Positions 51,278 to 60,906 of a stretch of DNA of 64,000 bases are shown here, in pieces. Source of the stretch: Flavobacteriaceae bacterium CP2B (lineage in GTDB: Bacteria; Bacteroidota; Bacteroidia; Flavobacteriales; Flavobacteriaceae); contig LXTR01000022.1 in the NCBI GenBank assembly GCA_001683825.1, positions 1 to 64,000 of the forward strand, read 5' to 3'. The stretch's first letter is position 1; each line of letters opens with the position of its first letter. The translations under genes and the position numbers were made by a program. The notes under the pieces were generated by a model. It searched no databases and was not told where the DNA came from. It was given only the letters and a program-made list of their open reading frames with translations.

Positions 51278-52750
51278 ATGGAAGCCCACACGCACAAAAT
51301 CCTCGGAGAAGGTCTCACCTATGACGACGTACTCCTGGTTCCGGCCTATTCCGAAATACTGCCGAGAGAAGTCAACATCCAGTCACAATTCACCCGGAAC
51401 ATTACCATCAATGTCCCTATCGTATCTGCGGCCATGGATACGGTTACAGAATCCCGTATGGCCATTGCCATGGCGCGGGAAGGAGGGATAGGGGTCTTGC
51501 ACAAGAATATGACCATTGAGCAGCAGGCGATGAAAGTGCGCAAGGTAAAACGGGCCGAAAGCGGCATGATCATGGACCCTGTGACCCTGCCCATAGAAGC
51601 GATGGTACAGGATGCCAAGGAAAGCATGCGCGAACACCGCATCGGGGGGATCCCCATTGTGGATGAGCACAGCAAGTTACTCGGCATTGTCACCAACCGC
51701 GACCTTCGTTTCGAAAAGAATAACAGGCGGCCTATTTCCGAGGTCATGACTTCAGAAAACCTGGTCACCGTGAGCGAGGGTACCTCGCTCGCGGAAGCAG
51801 AAGACATCCTGCAGGAAAACAAGATTGAGAAGCTTCCGGTCGTAGACAAGGACAATAAACTGGTGGGGCTGATCACCTTCAGGGATATTACCAAGCTTAC
51901 CCAGAAACCCATTGCCAACAAGGACCGTTACGGTCGCCTTAGGGTGGCCGCCGCCATCGGGGTCACCCCGGATGCCACCGAGCGAGCCGGTGCCCTGGTC
52001 CAGGCCGGTGTGGACGCGGTGGTGATCGATACCGCCCACGGACATACCAGGGGGGTGGTCACCGTGCTTAAGGAGGTAAAGAAGAAATTCCCGGACCTGG
52101 ACGTGGTCGTGGGCAATATCGCAACCGCCGATGCCGCCCGATACCTGATCGAGGCCGGCGCCGACGCCCTGAAGGTGGGGATCGGACCCGGTTCCATTTG
52201 TACTACCAGGGTAGTGGCCGGGGTAGGTTTCCCGCAATTTTCAGCCATACTTGAGGTAGCAGCAGCGGCCAAGGGCAGCGGCATACCCGTGATTGCCGAT
52301 GGCGGGATCCGCTATACGGGCGATATCCCCAAGGCCATAGCCGCGGGGGCCGACTGTGTGATGCTGGGTTCCCTGCTGGCGGGTACCAAGGAATCCCCGG
52401 GGGAGACCATCATATACGAAGGCCGGAAATTTAAGTCGTATCGGGGTATGGGCTCGGTAGAGGCCATGAAGGAAGGTAGCAAGGATCGCTATTTCCAGGA
52501 CGTGGAAGACGATATCAAGAAACTGGTGCCCGAAGGAATCGTGGGGCGCGTGCCGTACAAAGGAGACCTATATGAGAGTATCCACCAGTTCATCGGGGGC
52601 ATCAGGGCGGGTATGGGCTATTGTGGGGCCAAGGATATCCCAACGTTGAAAGAGACGGGAAGGTTTGTCAAAATCACCTCAAGCGGGATCAACGAAAGCC
52701 ATCCCCATAATGTGACCATCACCAAAGAATCACCCAACTACAGCAGGTAG
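51278..52750 (+). CDS. guaB: Inosine-5'-monophosphate dehydrogenase
   Basis: A 490-residue enzyme oxidising IMP to XMP, the first step of guanine nucleotide synthesis. TIM barrel interrupted by a pair of CBS domains (about 95-215, [17 protein letters not shown] and [20 protein letters not shown]). Catalytic Cys308 in [19 protein letters not shown]; the flap and C-terminal K-binding region ([20 protein letters not shown]) are intact. Length is normal. Single gene; guaA is not adjacent. Confidence 0.98.
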   Translation: MEAHTHKILGEGLTYDDVLLVPAYSEILPREVNIQSQFTRNITINVPIVSAAMDTVTESRMAIAMAREGGIGVLHKNMTIEQQAMKVRKVKRAESGMIMDPVTLPIEAMVQDAKESMREHRIGGIPIVDEHSKLLGIVTNRDLRFEKNNRRPISEVMTSENLVTVSEGTSLAEAEDILQENKIEKLPVVDKDNKLVGLITFRDITKLTQKPIANKDRYGRLRVAAAIGVTPDATERAGALVQAGVDAVVIDTAHGHTRGVVTVLKEVKKKFPDLDVVVGNIATADAARYLIEAGADALKVGIGPGSICTTRVVAGVGFPQFSAILEVAAAAKGSGIPVIADGGIRYTGDIPKAIAAGADCVMLGSLLAGTKESPGETIIYEGRKFKSYRGMGSVEAMKEGSKDRYFQDVEDDIKKLVPEGIVGRVPYKGDLYESIHQFIGGIRAGMGYCGAKDIPTLKETGRFVKITSSGINESHPHNVTITKESPNYSR

Positions 52751-52791
52751 AAACTGCTGACAGGGAACCGGAATAAGCGCCGGGAGGGTTG

Positions 52792-53325
52792 TTATTTGCC
52801 CTTTCCGCTATACGATTTCCAGTCGGTATCCTTGTAGATATTATCCCCGAAATATTTGGCGATGTTCAGGAAAGGCTCCGGTTTTTGGTACCCGGGGACC
52901 GGGGAGAGCATATTGAGCCCTTCATCCAGGAAGACCACGGTTGGATAACTCAGTCGCCCCTGTAACAAGGCTGCCGCGAATTCGTGGTATCCCCTGCGGC
53001 CCGAAGGAACGTATTTATAGGTTTTTCCCTTGAATTCAATAGGATCCTTACCTTCCCCATCCAGTTTTACCATATAGAAGTTTTGGGTCATATAAGCCGC
53101 GACCTCGGCATTCTGAAAGGTATCCTTATCCATCTTTTTGCACCAGCCACACCAATCGGTGTACACGTCGATAAACATTTTTTTAGGATTTTCCTCGGTC
53201 TGTGCCAGCCTTGCAGCCTCGTCCCAACTCAGCCAATTCACTTCCTGGGCCTGGAGGCCAGAGGAGATCAGGGCGAAAAACAGGAAGAGGGAAAATGGTA
53301 TATAAAGGGGGGTATTTTTACGCAT
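52792..53325 (-). CDS. Exported thioredoxin-like protein
   Basis: A 177-residue periplasmic protein: signal peptide to about residue 26 (SSGLQAQ), then a thioredoxin fold with active site DVYTDWCGWCKKMDKDTF (CGWC). The cis-Pro is in GRLSYPTVVFLDE. The type (thioredoxin_7/DUF255-like) occurs as DsbD partner or disulfide reductase. A -7 box TAGTTTTG at 53365-53372 supports the start at 53325. Convergent with guaB. Confidence 0.9.
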   Translation of the reverse strand: MRKNTPLYIPFSLFLFFALISSGLQAQEVNWLSWDEAARLAQTEENPKKMFIDVYTDWCGWCKKMDKDTFQNAEVAAYMTQNFYMVKLDGEGKDPIEFKGKTYKYVPSGRRGYHEFAAALLQGRLSYPTVVFLDEGLNMLSPVPGYQKPEPFLNIAKYFGDNIYKDTDWKSYSGKGK

Positions 53326-53364
53326 TGCTCTATAGTTTTGAAGGTATTAGTCCAACAACTGTAC

Positions 53365-53372
53365 CAAAACTA
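53365..53372 (-). promoter_or_regulatory. -7 box of the thioredoxin-like gene
   Basis: TAGTTTTG on the minus strand, 39 bases before the ATG. Confidence 0.5.
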
Positions 53373-53482
53373 ACGATTTTTTCCCAGCTTTATTTTCGGA
53401 TCCCGATGAATGTACTGCCCGACGGGTGCTCCCGTGGCAAGCACAGCGCCAGGAAGATACCGGTCCCCGCGGAGGGGTTCCA

Positions 53483-54730
53483 TCAGGGCTGTTTCACTTT
53501 GACCCCGGTTTTTTTGGCCGCAAACAGGTCGCCCACGTCACGCTGGTTCCGGATAAGATCGTCAAAAGTTTCCCGTTCGCGGATCAGGACGGCCTCTCCC
53601 TTGTGCCACAATACTTCAGCGGGCTTGAAGCGGGAGTTGTAGTTGCTGGCCATGGTAAAGCAGTAGGCCCCCGCATTCCTGAAACAAAGGATATCCCCCT
53701 CCGTGATCTCGTTAATTCGTTTGTTGTTGGCAAAGGTGTCCGTCTCGCATATGTACCCTACCACCGAATAGTACCGTTCGCGGCCCTTGGGGTTGGAAAT
53801 ATTGATGATTTCATGGATGGCCCCGTAAAACATGGGCCTGATGAGATGGTTGAATCCGGAATCCACACTGGCAAACACCGTGGAGGTGGTCTGCTTTACT
53901 ACGTTCACCCTGGCGAGGAAATATCCGGCTTCGCTTACCAGGAATTTCCCGGGTTCAAAGGCCAGGGTAAGTTCCCTTCCGTAATCTTCGCAGAATTCGT
54001 TGAAGCGCCGGGTAAGTTTTTCCCCTAATTCCTCGATGTTCGTTTGAATGTCGCCCGCCTTGTAAGGCACCTTGAACCCACTTCCGAAATCGATAAACTC
54101 CAGGTCATTGAAATTCCGGGCCGTTTCAAAAAGGATCTCCGAGGCGTAGAGGAACACGTCAATATCCAGGATATCGCTGCCGGTATGCATGTGTATCCCG
54201 TTGACCTTCATCTTGGTGAGGTCCATGATCCGCAACAGGTGGGGGATCTGGTGAATGCTGATCCCGAACTTGGAATCTATATGGCCTACCGATATCTTGG
54301 TGTTGCCCCCCGCCATGACGTGCGGGTTGATCCGTATGCAAACGGGGATGTTGGGGTGTTTGCTCCCAAACTGCTCCAGGATGGAAAGGTTGTCTATGTT
54401 GATGCGTACACCCAGGGCAGCCGCTTCCTCAATCTCCTCCAGGGATACCCCGTTGGGGGTAAAAATAATATCCTCCGGCTTAAACCCGGCCATCAGCCCC
54501 AGTTTTACCTCCTGGATGGAAACCGTATCCAGGCCGCTGCCAAGGCTGTTCATCAGCTTAAGGATCGCGATGTTGGAAAGTGCCTTTACCGCGTAATTCA
54601 GCTTAAGGTTTTTTACGCCGCTGAAGGCTTTGGTAAGCCGTTGGAACTGCGTCCTTATTTTTTCAGAATCGTACACGTAAACGGGGTCCCCGTACTTTTT
54701 CGCAATACTCAGCAGGTCTGCATGCTTCAT
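53483..54730 (-). CDS. lysA: Diaminopimelate decarboxylase
   Basis: A 415-residue fold-type III PLP enzyme making lysine from meso-diaminopimelate. PLP lysine in NLKLNYAVKALSN; other blocks GLDTVSIQEVKLGLMAGFKP, GIHMHTGSDILD, FIDFGSGFKVPYK, the substrate Arg/Cys region VGYICETDTFA and the C-terminal NAGAYCFTMASNYNSR. All catalytic residues are visible. Monocistronic; other lysine genes are elsewhere. Confidence 0.97.
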   Translation of the reverse strand: MKHADLLSIAKKYGDPVYVYDSEKIRTQFQRLTKAFSGVKNLKLNYAVKALSNIAILKLMNSLGSGLDTVSIQEVKLGLMAGFKPEDIIFTPNGVSLEEIEEAAALGVRINIDNLSILEQFGSKHPNIPVCIRINPHVMAGGNTKISVGHIDSKFGISIHQIPHLLRIMDLTKMKVNGIHMHTGSDILDIDVFLYASEILFETARNFNDLEFIDFGSGFKVPYKAGDIQTNIEELGEKLTRRFNEFCEDYGRELTLAFEPGKFLVSEAGYFLARVNVVKQTTSTVFASVDSGFNHLIRPMFYGAIHEIINISNPKGRERYYSVVGYICETDTFANNKRINEITEGDILCFRNAGAYCFTMASNYNSRFKPAEVLWHKGEAVLIRERETFDDLIRNQRDVGDLFAAKKTGVKVKQP

Positions 54731-54860
54731 CTTCTCTAATTTTTGGTAAAACTAACGGTCATTTGGGTCCCGAACAAAAAAATTCGAAGTATTATTTTAA
54801 AATACAACAAAATGTTTTATTTAAAACAATGATGGATCCCCTTTCCCCCCTTTGCCAATT

Positions 54861-54868
54861 TAATTTTG
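54861..54868 (+). promoter_or_regulatory. -7 box of Lon-N-domain gene
   Basis: TAATTTTG, 22 bases before the ATG at 54891. Confidence 0.55.
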
Positions 54869-54890
54869 TAGTTTTAGAAAAAATTGGTTT

Positions 54891-55529
54891 ATGTACCTTC
54901 CTTTGTTTCCCTTGCAATCCGTGTTTTTCCCGGGGGAGAGCGTACCGCTGCATATTTTCGAGGAGCGCTACAAGCAACTGATCAACGACTGCCGGACGGA
55001 GGCCCTTACGTTTGGTATCCCGGTCTTCATCAATGACCGCATAGCCTTTGGTACCGAGGTACAGTTGGTAGAGGTGGTCACCACCTACGAAGGAGGCGAA
55101 ATGGATGTTCTCTGTGTGGCCAGGCAGGCATTCAAGATACTCAGCTTTGACAACGAGATGGAAGGTAAGCTGTATGCCGGGGGCGAGGTGGCGTTGCTGG
55201 ACAATGTCAATGACGGCGACCTCCAGGCAAAGCAGGAGGTGTTGGGGAAACTGGAGGAATTATATACCCTGATGGGGGTTCCGTTTACCCACCTGGACCC
55301 TGATAAATTCAATAGTTTCATGCTGGCGCACAAAATGGGGCTATCCTTTGAACAGGAACACCAGTTATTGCAGATACCCAGGGAAAGTGAGCGCCTGTCC
55401 TTTATCAGGTCGCACCTCTACGGTACCGTGCAGGTCCTCAGGGAGGTGAACCGCACCAAGGAACTTATCGAGTTGAACGGGCACTTCAAGAATTTTGACC
55501 CACTCGATTTTAAGGATTTTAAACTTTAG
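54891..55529 (+). CDS. Lon N-terminal (LAN) domain protein
   Basis: A 212-residue protein consisting only of the Lon substrate-binding domain: MYLPLFPLQSVFFPGESVPL then HIFEERYKQLINDC, the usual opening, and a helical second half. There is no ATPase or protease part. Stand-alone LAN proteins are widespread and of uncertain role, perhaps adaptor-like. It is followed by sucC, which has its own -7 box, so a shared transcript is not required. Confidence 0.92.
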   Translation: MYLPLFPLQSVFFPGESVPLHIFEERYKQLINDCRTEALTFGIPVFINDRIAFGTEVQLVEVVTTYEGGEMDVLCVARQAFKILSFDNEMEGKLYAGGEVALLDNVNDGDLQAKQEVLGKLEELYTLMGVPFTHLDPDKFNSFMLAHKMGLSFEQEHQLLQIPRESERLSFIRSHLYGTVQVLREVNRTKELIELNGHFKNFDPLDFKDFKL

Positions 55530-55572
55530 GGCTGCATGCGGATTAATATTAGGGTAAATGCACCCGGTTTCC

Positions 55573-55580
55573 TATTTTTG
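55573..55580 (+). promoter_or_regulatory. -7 box of sucC
   Basis: TATTTTTG, 26 bases before the ATG at 55607. Confidence 0.6.
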
Positions 55581-55606
55581 CACTTGAATCAAAGACCATC
55601 ATCATT

Positions 55607-56800
55607 ATGAATCTTCACGAATATCAGGGAAAAGAGATACTGTCGAGTTTTGGTGTCAGGATACAGCGCGGCATAGTGGCCCATAACGCCAAGGAGGCGG
55701 TAGATGTGGCCAAGCAGCTAAACAGGGAGACCGGGACGAGTTGGTATGTAATCAAGGCACAGGTGCATGCCGGGGGCCGCGGAAAAGGCGGTGGTGTGAA
55801 ACTCGCCAAAAACCTGAAAGAAGTGGAAGAGGTCACCGGGAAGATCATCGGGATGAACCTGGTGACGCCCCAAACCTCCAAAGAGGGGAAAAAAGTGCAC
55901 CAGGTGCTGGTCGCTGAGGATGTTTATTATCCCGGCGAGAGTGAAACCAGCGAATTTTATATGTCCGTATTGCTGAACAGGGCCAATGGCCGGAATATGA
56001 TCATGTATTCCACAGAAGGGGGTATGGACATTGAAGAAGTGGCCGAAAAGACCCCGCATCTCATATTTACAGAGGAGATCGACCCCACTATAGGGCTGAT
56101 GCCTTTCCAGGCTCGGAAGGTTGCCTTTAACCTGGGGCTGTCCGGCACCGCCTTCAAAGAGATGACCCGGTTTGTCAGCGCCCTGTATAAGGCCTACGTG
56201 GAAAGCGATGCCAGCCTTTTTGAAATCAACCCGGTACTCAAGACTTCTGACGATAAGATACTGGCCGTAGATGCCAAGGTTTCCATAGATGACAATGCCC
56301 TCTACCGCAGAAAGCAATACGCCGAGATGCGCGACCTGAGGGAAGAAAGCCCCATTGAGGTGGAAGCCCGTGCTGTAGGCCTCAACTACGTGGACCTTGA
56401 CGGCAATGTGGGGTGTATGGTGAATGGGGCCGGCCTGGCAATGGCTACGATGGACCTGATTAAGATGGCCGGAGGAGAACCGGCCAACTTCCTGGATGTT
56501 GGCGGGACCGCCGATGCCAAACGGGTAGAGGAGGCCTTCCGTATTATTTTGAAAGACCCTGCCGTAAAAGCCATCCTGATCAATATTTTCGGAGGGATCG
56601 TCCGATGCGACCGTGTGGCCCAGGGGGTTGTGGATGCCTACAAAAACATGGGAGACGCCATTAAGATCCCCATCATCGTCCGGTTGCAGGGCACCAATGC
56701 CGAACTGGCCAAGGAGATTATCGATAATTCCGGATTGGCGGTACACTCGGCAGTACAGTTCCAGGAGGCGGCCGACAAGGTGAAAGAAGTGCTTTCCTGA
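55607..56800 (+). CDS. sucC: Succinate-CoA ligase, beta subunit
   Basis: A 397-residue TCA-cycle subunit that binds nucleotide and succinate. It starts MNLHEYQGKEILSSFGVRIQ, has the ATP-grasp lid VIKAQVHAGGRGKGGGVKLA and the C-terminal CoA-ligase part with VNGAGLAMATMDLIKMAGGE, DVGGTA and the GGIVRCDRVAQGVV loop. sucD is not next to it; a terminator closes the gene, so the alpha subunit must be encoded elsewhere, as is common in Flavobacteriia. Confidence 0.98.
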   Translation: MNLHEYQGKEILSSFGVRIQRGIVAHNAKEAVDVAKQLNRETGTSWYVIKAQVHAGGRGKGGGVKLAKNLKEVEEVTGKIIGMNLVTPQTSKEGKKVHQVLVAEDVYYPGESETSEFYMSVLLNRANGRNMIMYSTEGGMDIEEVAEKTPHLIFTEEIDPTIGLMPFQARKVAFNLGLSGTAFKEMTRFVSALYKAYVESDASLFEINPVLKTSDDKILAVDAKVSIDDNALYRRKQYAEMRDLREESPIEVEARAVGLNYVDLDGNVGCMVNGAGLAMATMDLIKMAGGEPANFLDVGGTADAKRVEEAFRIILKDPAVKAILINIFGGIVRCDRVAQGVVDAYKNMGDAIKIPIIVRLQGTNAELAKEIIDNSGLAVHSAVQFQEAADKVKEVLS

Positions 56801-56824
56801 AGCATGGCAGCATCATAAAAATGC

Positions 56825-56862
56825 AAGGCGATGTAATAACTAACCGTTACATCGCCTTTTTT
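56825..56862 (+). terminator. Terminator after sucC
   Basis: Twelve-base perfect arms AAGGCGATGTAA and TTACATCGCCTT with a ten-base loop, then a T-run. Confidence 0.93.
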
Positions 56863-57003
56863 GTGTCCTAATGGCCCATACTGGGGTTTTTGGCCCGTTG
56901 CCCAAAGCCGGTTATCCCCATGGAACACGTGGCCCCGGGGCGTGCTTCAGGCCGTTGTAGCACTGAATACTGTAGACTGGGCTGGCCAGGCGGCGGTTGC
57001 CGG

Positions 57004-57372
57004 TCAGGATTTCTTGTGATTACCGCTTTCCCCGGGAGACAACCCTTCCTTTTTGCTTTTGGTTTTTTCACCGGCAGGGGAGGCTTTCGGGCCTTTGGGG
57101 GTTTTCATGTACTGTTGCTTTTTCGCCAGGAATTCTTTGGGATCCTTCGGCGCTTCCCGGGTACCCCTTAAATGGATCACCAGCCCGTTGAGAAAGTTCC
57201 GGAGCACCTGGTCCCCACAGGGCTGGTATTTGGGATGTCCTTCCTTGCGGCAAAAGGCGCCGATTTCGCTTTTGGAGATCCGGAAATCTACCAGTTTTAA
57301 TATATCCACAATTTCATCGTCCCGCAACATCAGGGCCACCCGTAATTTTTTCAGGATATCGTTGTTCGTCAT
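57004..57372 (-). CDS. DUF1456 family protein (YehS-like)
   Basis: A 122-residue protein with most of a DUF1456 double repeat: MTNNDILKKLRVALMLRDDE then the second copy QVLRNFLNGLVIHLRGTRE. Between them lies the typical GAFCRKEGHPKYQPCGDQ. The tail (from about 85) is Lys/Pro/Gly-rich and low in complexity. Function of the family unknown; DNA binding has been proposed from its fold. Monocistronic. Confidence 0.9.
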   Translation of the reverse strand: MTNNDILKKLRVALMLRDDEIVDILKLVDFRISKSEIGAFCRKEGHPKYQPCGDQVLRNFLNGLVIHLRGTREAPKDPKEFLAKKQQYMKTPKGPKASPAGEKTKSKKEGLSPGESGNHKKS

Positions 57373-57512
57373 AGGTCGTTTTTTTGCAAGGTAGTACTAT
57401 TGCTTCCCAAAGATCCGTCTTTTCTGCTATTTGACCCGAAATTTATACGAAAATCCTTTTTTCCCAGTTAATTAAGTGTCCCAGTGGGCCTAGCCCGCCC
57501 AATGCCGCCCCT

Positions 57513-57914
57513 ATGAATACGCACGAAGAAAAACTTAGTATTTTATCCGAGCTGATCGCCTTTGCCAGGGCCGATGACGTGATCAAAGTTTCGGAATACA
57601 AGTTCCTGTTGGATATTGCCACCCAATTAGGAGTGGATAAGGAAACCTTCGATGCCCTGTTCCATCATAAGGCGGCAAAAGTCATCCTGAAACCCCAGTC
57701 TGAACGGATTGTACAATTTCACAGGCTTTTGTTGCTGATGAATGTGGACCGCGAACAGCATGAATCCGAACTGCACCGGCTGCATACCATCGGCCTCCGG
57801 ATGGGGTTGCCCCCGACGGCCATCGACCAGGTCCTTCGGGTGATGCACCAATACCCCGATAAGGTCGTCCCCCCCAATGTGCTGATCAATATCTTCAAGG
57901 CCCATTATAACTAA
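57513..57914 (+). CDS. TerB-like helical protein
   Basis: A 133-residue all-helical protein of the TerB/DjlA-N type: HEEKLSILSELIAFARADDV then IKVSEYKFLLDIATQLGVDK and a C-terminal helix pair. The first helices contain the acidic residues typical for TerB metal sites, but the signature is loose. Homologues near uvrB are sometimes mislabelled as excinuclease subunit. It ends 20 bases before the hsp20 upstream region. Role unknown. Confidence 0.72.
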   Translation: MNTHEEKLSILSELIAFARADDVIKVSEYKFLLDIATQLGVDKETFDALFHHKAAKVILKPQSERIVQFHRLLLLMNVDREQHESELHRLHTIGLRMGLPPTAIDQVLRVMHQYPDKVVPPNVLINIFKAHYN

Positions 57915-57934
57915 CACACTATGGTGCTGAAACA

Positions 57935-57980
57935 GTCAAAATGACACCTTTTTTGGGCGTTATAGTGACAAAAAGACACC
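57935..57980 (+). promoter_or_regulatory. Phased direct repeats upstream of hsp20
   Basis: GTCAAAATGACACC (57935-57948) and GACAAAAAGACACC (57967-57980), 12 of 14 bases alike and 32 bases apart, three helical turns. They lie just upstream of the sigma-54-like promoter, where an enhancer-binding activator would sit. Confidence 0.45.
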
Positions 57981-57989
57981 ATAAACGAG

Positions 57990-58006
57990 TTGGTACAACT
58001 TTTGAC
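57990..58006 (+). promoter_or_regulatory. Possible sigma-54 (-24/-12) promoter of hsp20
   Basis: TTGGTACAACTTTTGAC fits TTGGcACnnnnnTTGCw except for GA instead of GC at -12 and T for C at -24 side. Start of transcription would be near 58016, 40 bases before the ATG. No TAnnTTTG box is present here, unlike most genes in the window. Confidence 0.45.
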
Positions 58007-58055
58007 CTGGATTAGGTGAATCTTAAAATTACGTCTAACTATAAAGTCAAATGTC

Positions 58056-58484
58056 ATGAGTATCGTAAGAAGAAACAACCTGTTGTTCCCTTCCTTGATG
58101 AACGAAATGTTCAGGCCCGACTGGTTTGGCGGTATGGAAAATTTTGGCAATACGCTACCAGCCGTGAATATCAAGGAAAATGAGCGAAATTTTGAACTGG
58201 AAATCGCAATTCCGGGTCAGAAAAAAGAAGATTTTAACATCGAAGTAGACAATAATGTATTGACTATTTCCATGGAGCACAAAAAGGAAGATGAGGTCAA
58301 GGAAGACAATTATACCCGCAGGGAGTTTTCCTATTCCGCCTTCAAGAGGGCTTTCACGCTTCCTGAAACCGTAAACGAAGACAAGATCAATGCCTCCTAT
58401 ACCGATGGGATCCTGAGGTTTACCCTCCCCAAGAAGGAAGAAGCGCTTCCCAAGCCCAAGCGGTTGATCGAGATTGAAAAATAA
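58056..58484 (+). CDS. Small heat-shock protein, Hsp20/alpha-crystallin family
   Basis: A 142-residue ATP-independent chaperone. Short N-arm (MSIVRRNNLLFPSLMNEMF), alpha-crystallin domain about 35-125 (LPAVNIKENERNFELEIAIP, then NVLTISMEHKKEDE, and YTDGILRFTLPKKEEA), and a C-terminal LIEIEK matching the I-x-I anchoring motif. It should form oligomers that hold unfolding proteins. Upstream lie phased repeats and a sigma-54-like promoter. A strong terminator follows. Confidence 0.95.
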   Translation: MSIVRRNNLLFPSLMNEMFRPDWFGGMENFGNTLPAVNIKENERNFELEIAIPGQKKEDFNIEVDNNVLTISMEHKKEDEVKEDNYTRREFSYSAFKRAFTLPETVNEDKINASYTDGILRFTLPKKEEALPKPKRLIEIEK

Positions 58485-58554
58485 TAAAGGGTTTATGCAG
58501 TACCCTCCTAACGGGTATTCATAATGGTTGGTTTGTTTAGTTGGTTAGTTAGGA

Positions 58555-58588
58555 AGAGCGTCCTGAGCTTTCAGGGCGCTCTTTTTTT
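58555..58588 (+). terminator. Terminator after hsp20
   Basis: AGAGCGTCCTGA and TCAGGGCGCTCT (one mismatch) with a four-base loop, then seven T residues. The T-run reaches the stop codon of the convergent prolyl oligopeptidase gene. Confidence 0.9.
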
Positions 58589-60767
58589 AATTCTTTTCCA
58601 GTTTTTGGGCGGGTTGAAACCCCGGGTGCCCCGTTTGCCACAGGGTAAAGGAGAATACATCGGCAAAATCCTGGAAACTCTTGGATTTGCTATTGCCGAT
58701 TCCATGCCCGGTTTCAAAATCGGTCCAGAATAGCACCGGTTTATCACCGCCGTTGTATGCCTGCATCTTCGCCGCGAATTTGGCAGGTTGCCAGGCAATT
58801 ACCCTTGGATCGTTCATGCCGGCGGTAATCAGGGTCGCTGGGTATTGGGTACCTTTTTCCAGGTGGAGGTAGGCATCCATTTCAACCAGCCCCTTGAATT
58901 CTTCCGGGTCCGTTACCGTCCCAAATTCAGGGGTATTCACGGGGCCGTTGGGGGTTTGTTCCATCCGTACCGGATTCATGGCACCCACCGCGGGGATGGC
59001 CACGGCAAAAAGGTCAGGCCTTTCTGTAATGGACCTTCCCACAAAGATCCCACCTGCGCTGCCTCCCCAGATCCCCAGGTTTTTGGCGGAAGTATACTTG
59101 TTTTCAATAAGGTATTCGGCGGCGGCTATGGCATCCTTCCAGGTGTTGGGCTTTTGGAGCTTTTGGCCGGCCCGGTGCCAGGCATCCCCCAATTCACCCC
59201 CGCCACGCACATGGGGCACTACAAAGATGCCATCGTGGACTACAAAGTTCAGGATGATGGGGCTAAAGAACGGGGTAATGGATATCCCGTAGGACCCATA
59301 TCCGTATAGGAGCGTGGGATTGGCGCCGTTTAGCGATACGTCTTTCTGGTGTATGATGGAAACGGGTACTTCCACCCCGTCATGCGAGCTTACGGTGACC
59401 TCCTTCACTACCAGGTTGGCTAGTTCGGGGTATTCGGCCAGGGCAGAAAGTTGTTGGTGTACAAAGCGATCACTTTCGGGGAAATACCGGTATCGTTTGT
59501 TCGGGGAGGTCCATCCGGTGATGGATATCCATATTTCCGGGGAGGTGGCATTGATATTGCTGAGGGAGGCATTCCCCGCGGCAAAGGGAAGGTCCAGCCT
59601 TTTGGGTTCAGCCGCATCCCTGGCCAGGAAATACACCCGCGCCTCCACGCCATTCCTAATGGTGCTGTAGTACAGCCCATCGGAAGTAAGCCGGAAGTCT
59701 TCAATGATTTCGTCAGCCGATTCAGGTACCACGGTCACCGCCCTGCTTAGGTCGGGCTGGTCCAGCGGGGTTTTAAGGATCTTAAAGTTCGGGGCGTCCT
59801 TGAAGCTCAGGTAATAAATCTCCCTGTCATTGGCATCCAGGGTTTTAACATGGTCTTCGGGCGTGCTGACCGTTGCCCAGTTATGGGAAGGTTCCATGCC
59901 CAGGTTTTCGGTCATATAGGCCTTCAGACTCCGGTCAACCGTCGACAAAACCGCAAAAACCCGATTGGATGATTCGCTGTACCAGGCCACCGGGATCTCT
60001 TCGGCCGCCATTTGGATTTCGGGCTGGGTTGTACTCGAGAAGTATACGATATCCGAGGCCTCGGGGGTCCCAACGGTGTGGATATAGGCCTTCATGTGCA
60101 TTTGCCGGTTGACATCCTTCAGATCCGATGAATTGAACCTGAGGTAGATAAAGGAGGTATCACCCGGAAGCCAGGAGGCGAGGAAGGTGGCGCAGCGGTC
60201 TATGGCCTGGTCCAGTTGCCGGCCTTTTTTATCGATCACGATAAGTTCGGCATTCTCAGAGCCATTCGGGGAGATGAACAAGGCGATCTTTTCACCCTTG
60301 TGGTCCGGGAAGAAGTCAGAAATGACATGGTTCAGTCCTTCGCCACTCTTGTACTCCTCCGGATCAAAAACCAGTATTTCTTCCCCTTCATACCCGTCCC
60401 GGTAGTAGAGTTTCCCATTGTCGTCTTCAGGGCGCAATTTCAGGTAATAGTACTGCTGGTTCTCCGTGATGCGCGCATCGGTTACCCTGGAACTCTGGCG
60501 TTGGTCAAACTCATAGAATTTGTCCATCAGGTTTTTACGGCCCGGGATGGCGTCCAGGGTAGACCTCGCATGGGCCGCATGGTCCTTCATCCAGGTGATG
60601 ACGGTGGGATCTTCCAGGTTTTCAAGGTTGCGGTAGGCATCTTCTACCAACGTACCATGGTACTGGTCGGTAGCTATTTTCACCGGGGCCGGGCCGGGTT
60701 GCACTACTTCCTGTGCATAGGAGTACATTATAGCGAGGCACGCTATAATACCAATTCGTGTTCTCAT
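58587..60767 (-). CDS. Exported prolyl oligopeptidase family serine peptidase (S9A)
   Basis: A 726-residue protein: signal MRTRIGIIACLAIMYSYAQE, seven-bladed propeller about 70-450, and alpha/beta-hydrolase domain about 455-726 (LLYGYGSYGISITPFFSPII as oxyanion part). Catalytic Ser in IWGGSAGGIFVGRSITER; Asp in GMNDPRVIAWQPAKFAAK; His in TGHGIG. It should cut short peptides after proline in the periplasm. Start ATG 60767 gives the signal peptide. Convergent with hsp20. Confidence 0.95.
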   Translation of the reverse strand: MRTRIGIIACLAIMYSYAQEVVQPGPAPVKIATDQYHGTLVEDAYRNLENLEDPTVITWMKDHAAHARSTLDAIPGRKNLMDKFYEFDQRQSSRVTDARITENQQYYYLKLRPEDDNGKLYYRDGYEGEEILVFDPEEYKSGEGLNHVISDFFPDHKGEKIALFISPNGSENAELIVIDKKGRQLDQAIDRCATFLASWLPGDTSFIYLRFNSSDLKDVNRQMHMKAYIHTVGTPEASDIVYFSSTTQPEIQMAAEEIPVAWYSESSNRVFAVLSTVDRSLKAYMTENLGMEPSHNWATVSTPEDHVKTLDANDREIYYLSFKDAPNFKILKTPLDQPDLSRAVTVVPESADEIIEDFRLTSDGLYYSTIRNGVEARVYFLARDAAEPKRLDLPFAAGNASLSNINATSPEIWISITGWTSPNKRYRYFPESDRFVHQQLSALAEYPELANLVVKEVTVSSHDGVEVPVSIIHQKDVSLNGANPTLLYGYGSYGISITPFFSPIILNFVVHDGIFVVPHVRGGGELGDAWHRAGQKLQKPNTWKDAIAAAEYLIENKYTSAKNLGIWGGSAGGIFVGRSITERPDLFAVAIPAVGAMNPVRMEQTPNGPVNTPEFGTVTDPEEFKGLVEMDAYLHLEKGTQYPATLITAGMNDPRVIAWQPAKFAAKMQAYNGGDKPVLFWTDFETGHGIGNSKSKSFQDFADVFSFTLWQTGHPGFQPAQKLEKN

Positions 60768-60906
60768 GTCGTATCGTATTTATGGGGCCGGGGGGAGTTG
60801 GCAAAAGGTACTGAAAAAATTGTCAAGTTGGACGGGAGCGACCCGTTTAATTTTGATTCTACTGCGCTGGATTCCAGTCACGATATTATGCCTGGTGCGC
60901 TGCCAC

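Noticed and set aside
55718-56746. Minus-strand frame of 342 codons opposite sucC
   Set aside because: Fully inside a clear sucC gene; antisense shadow.
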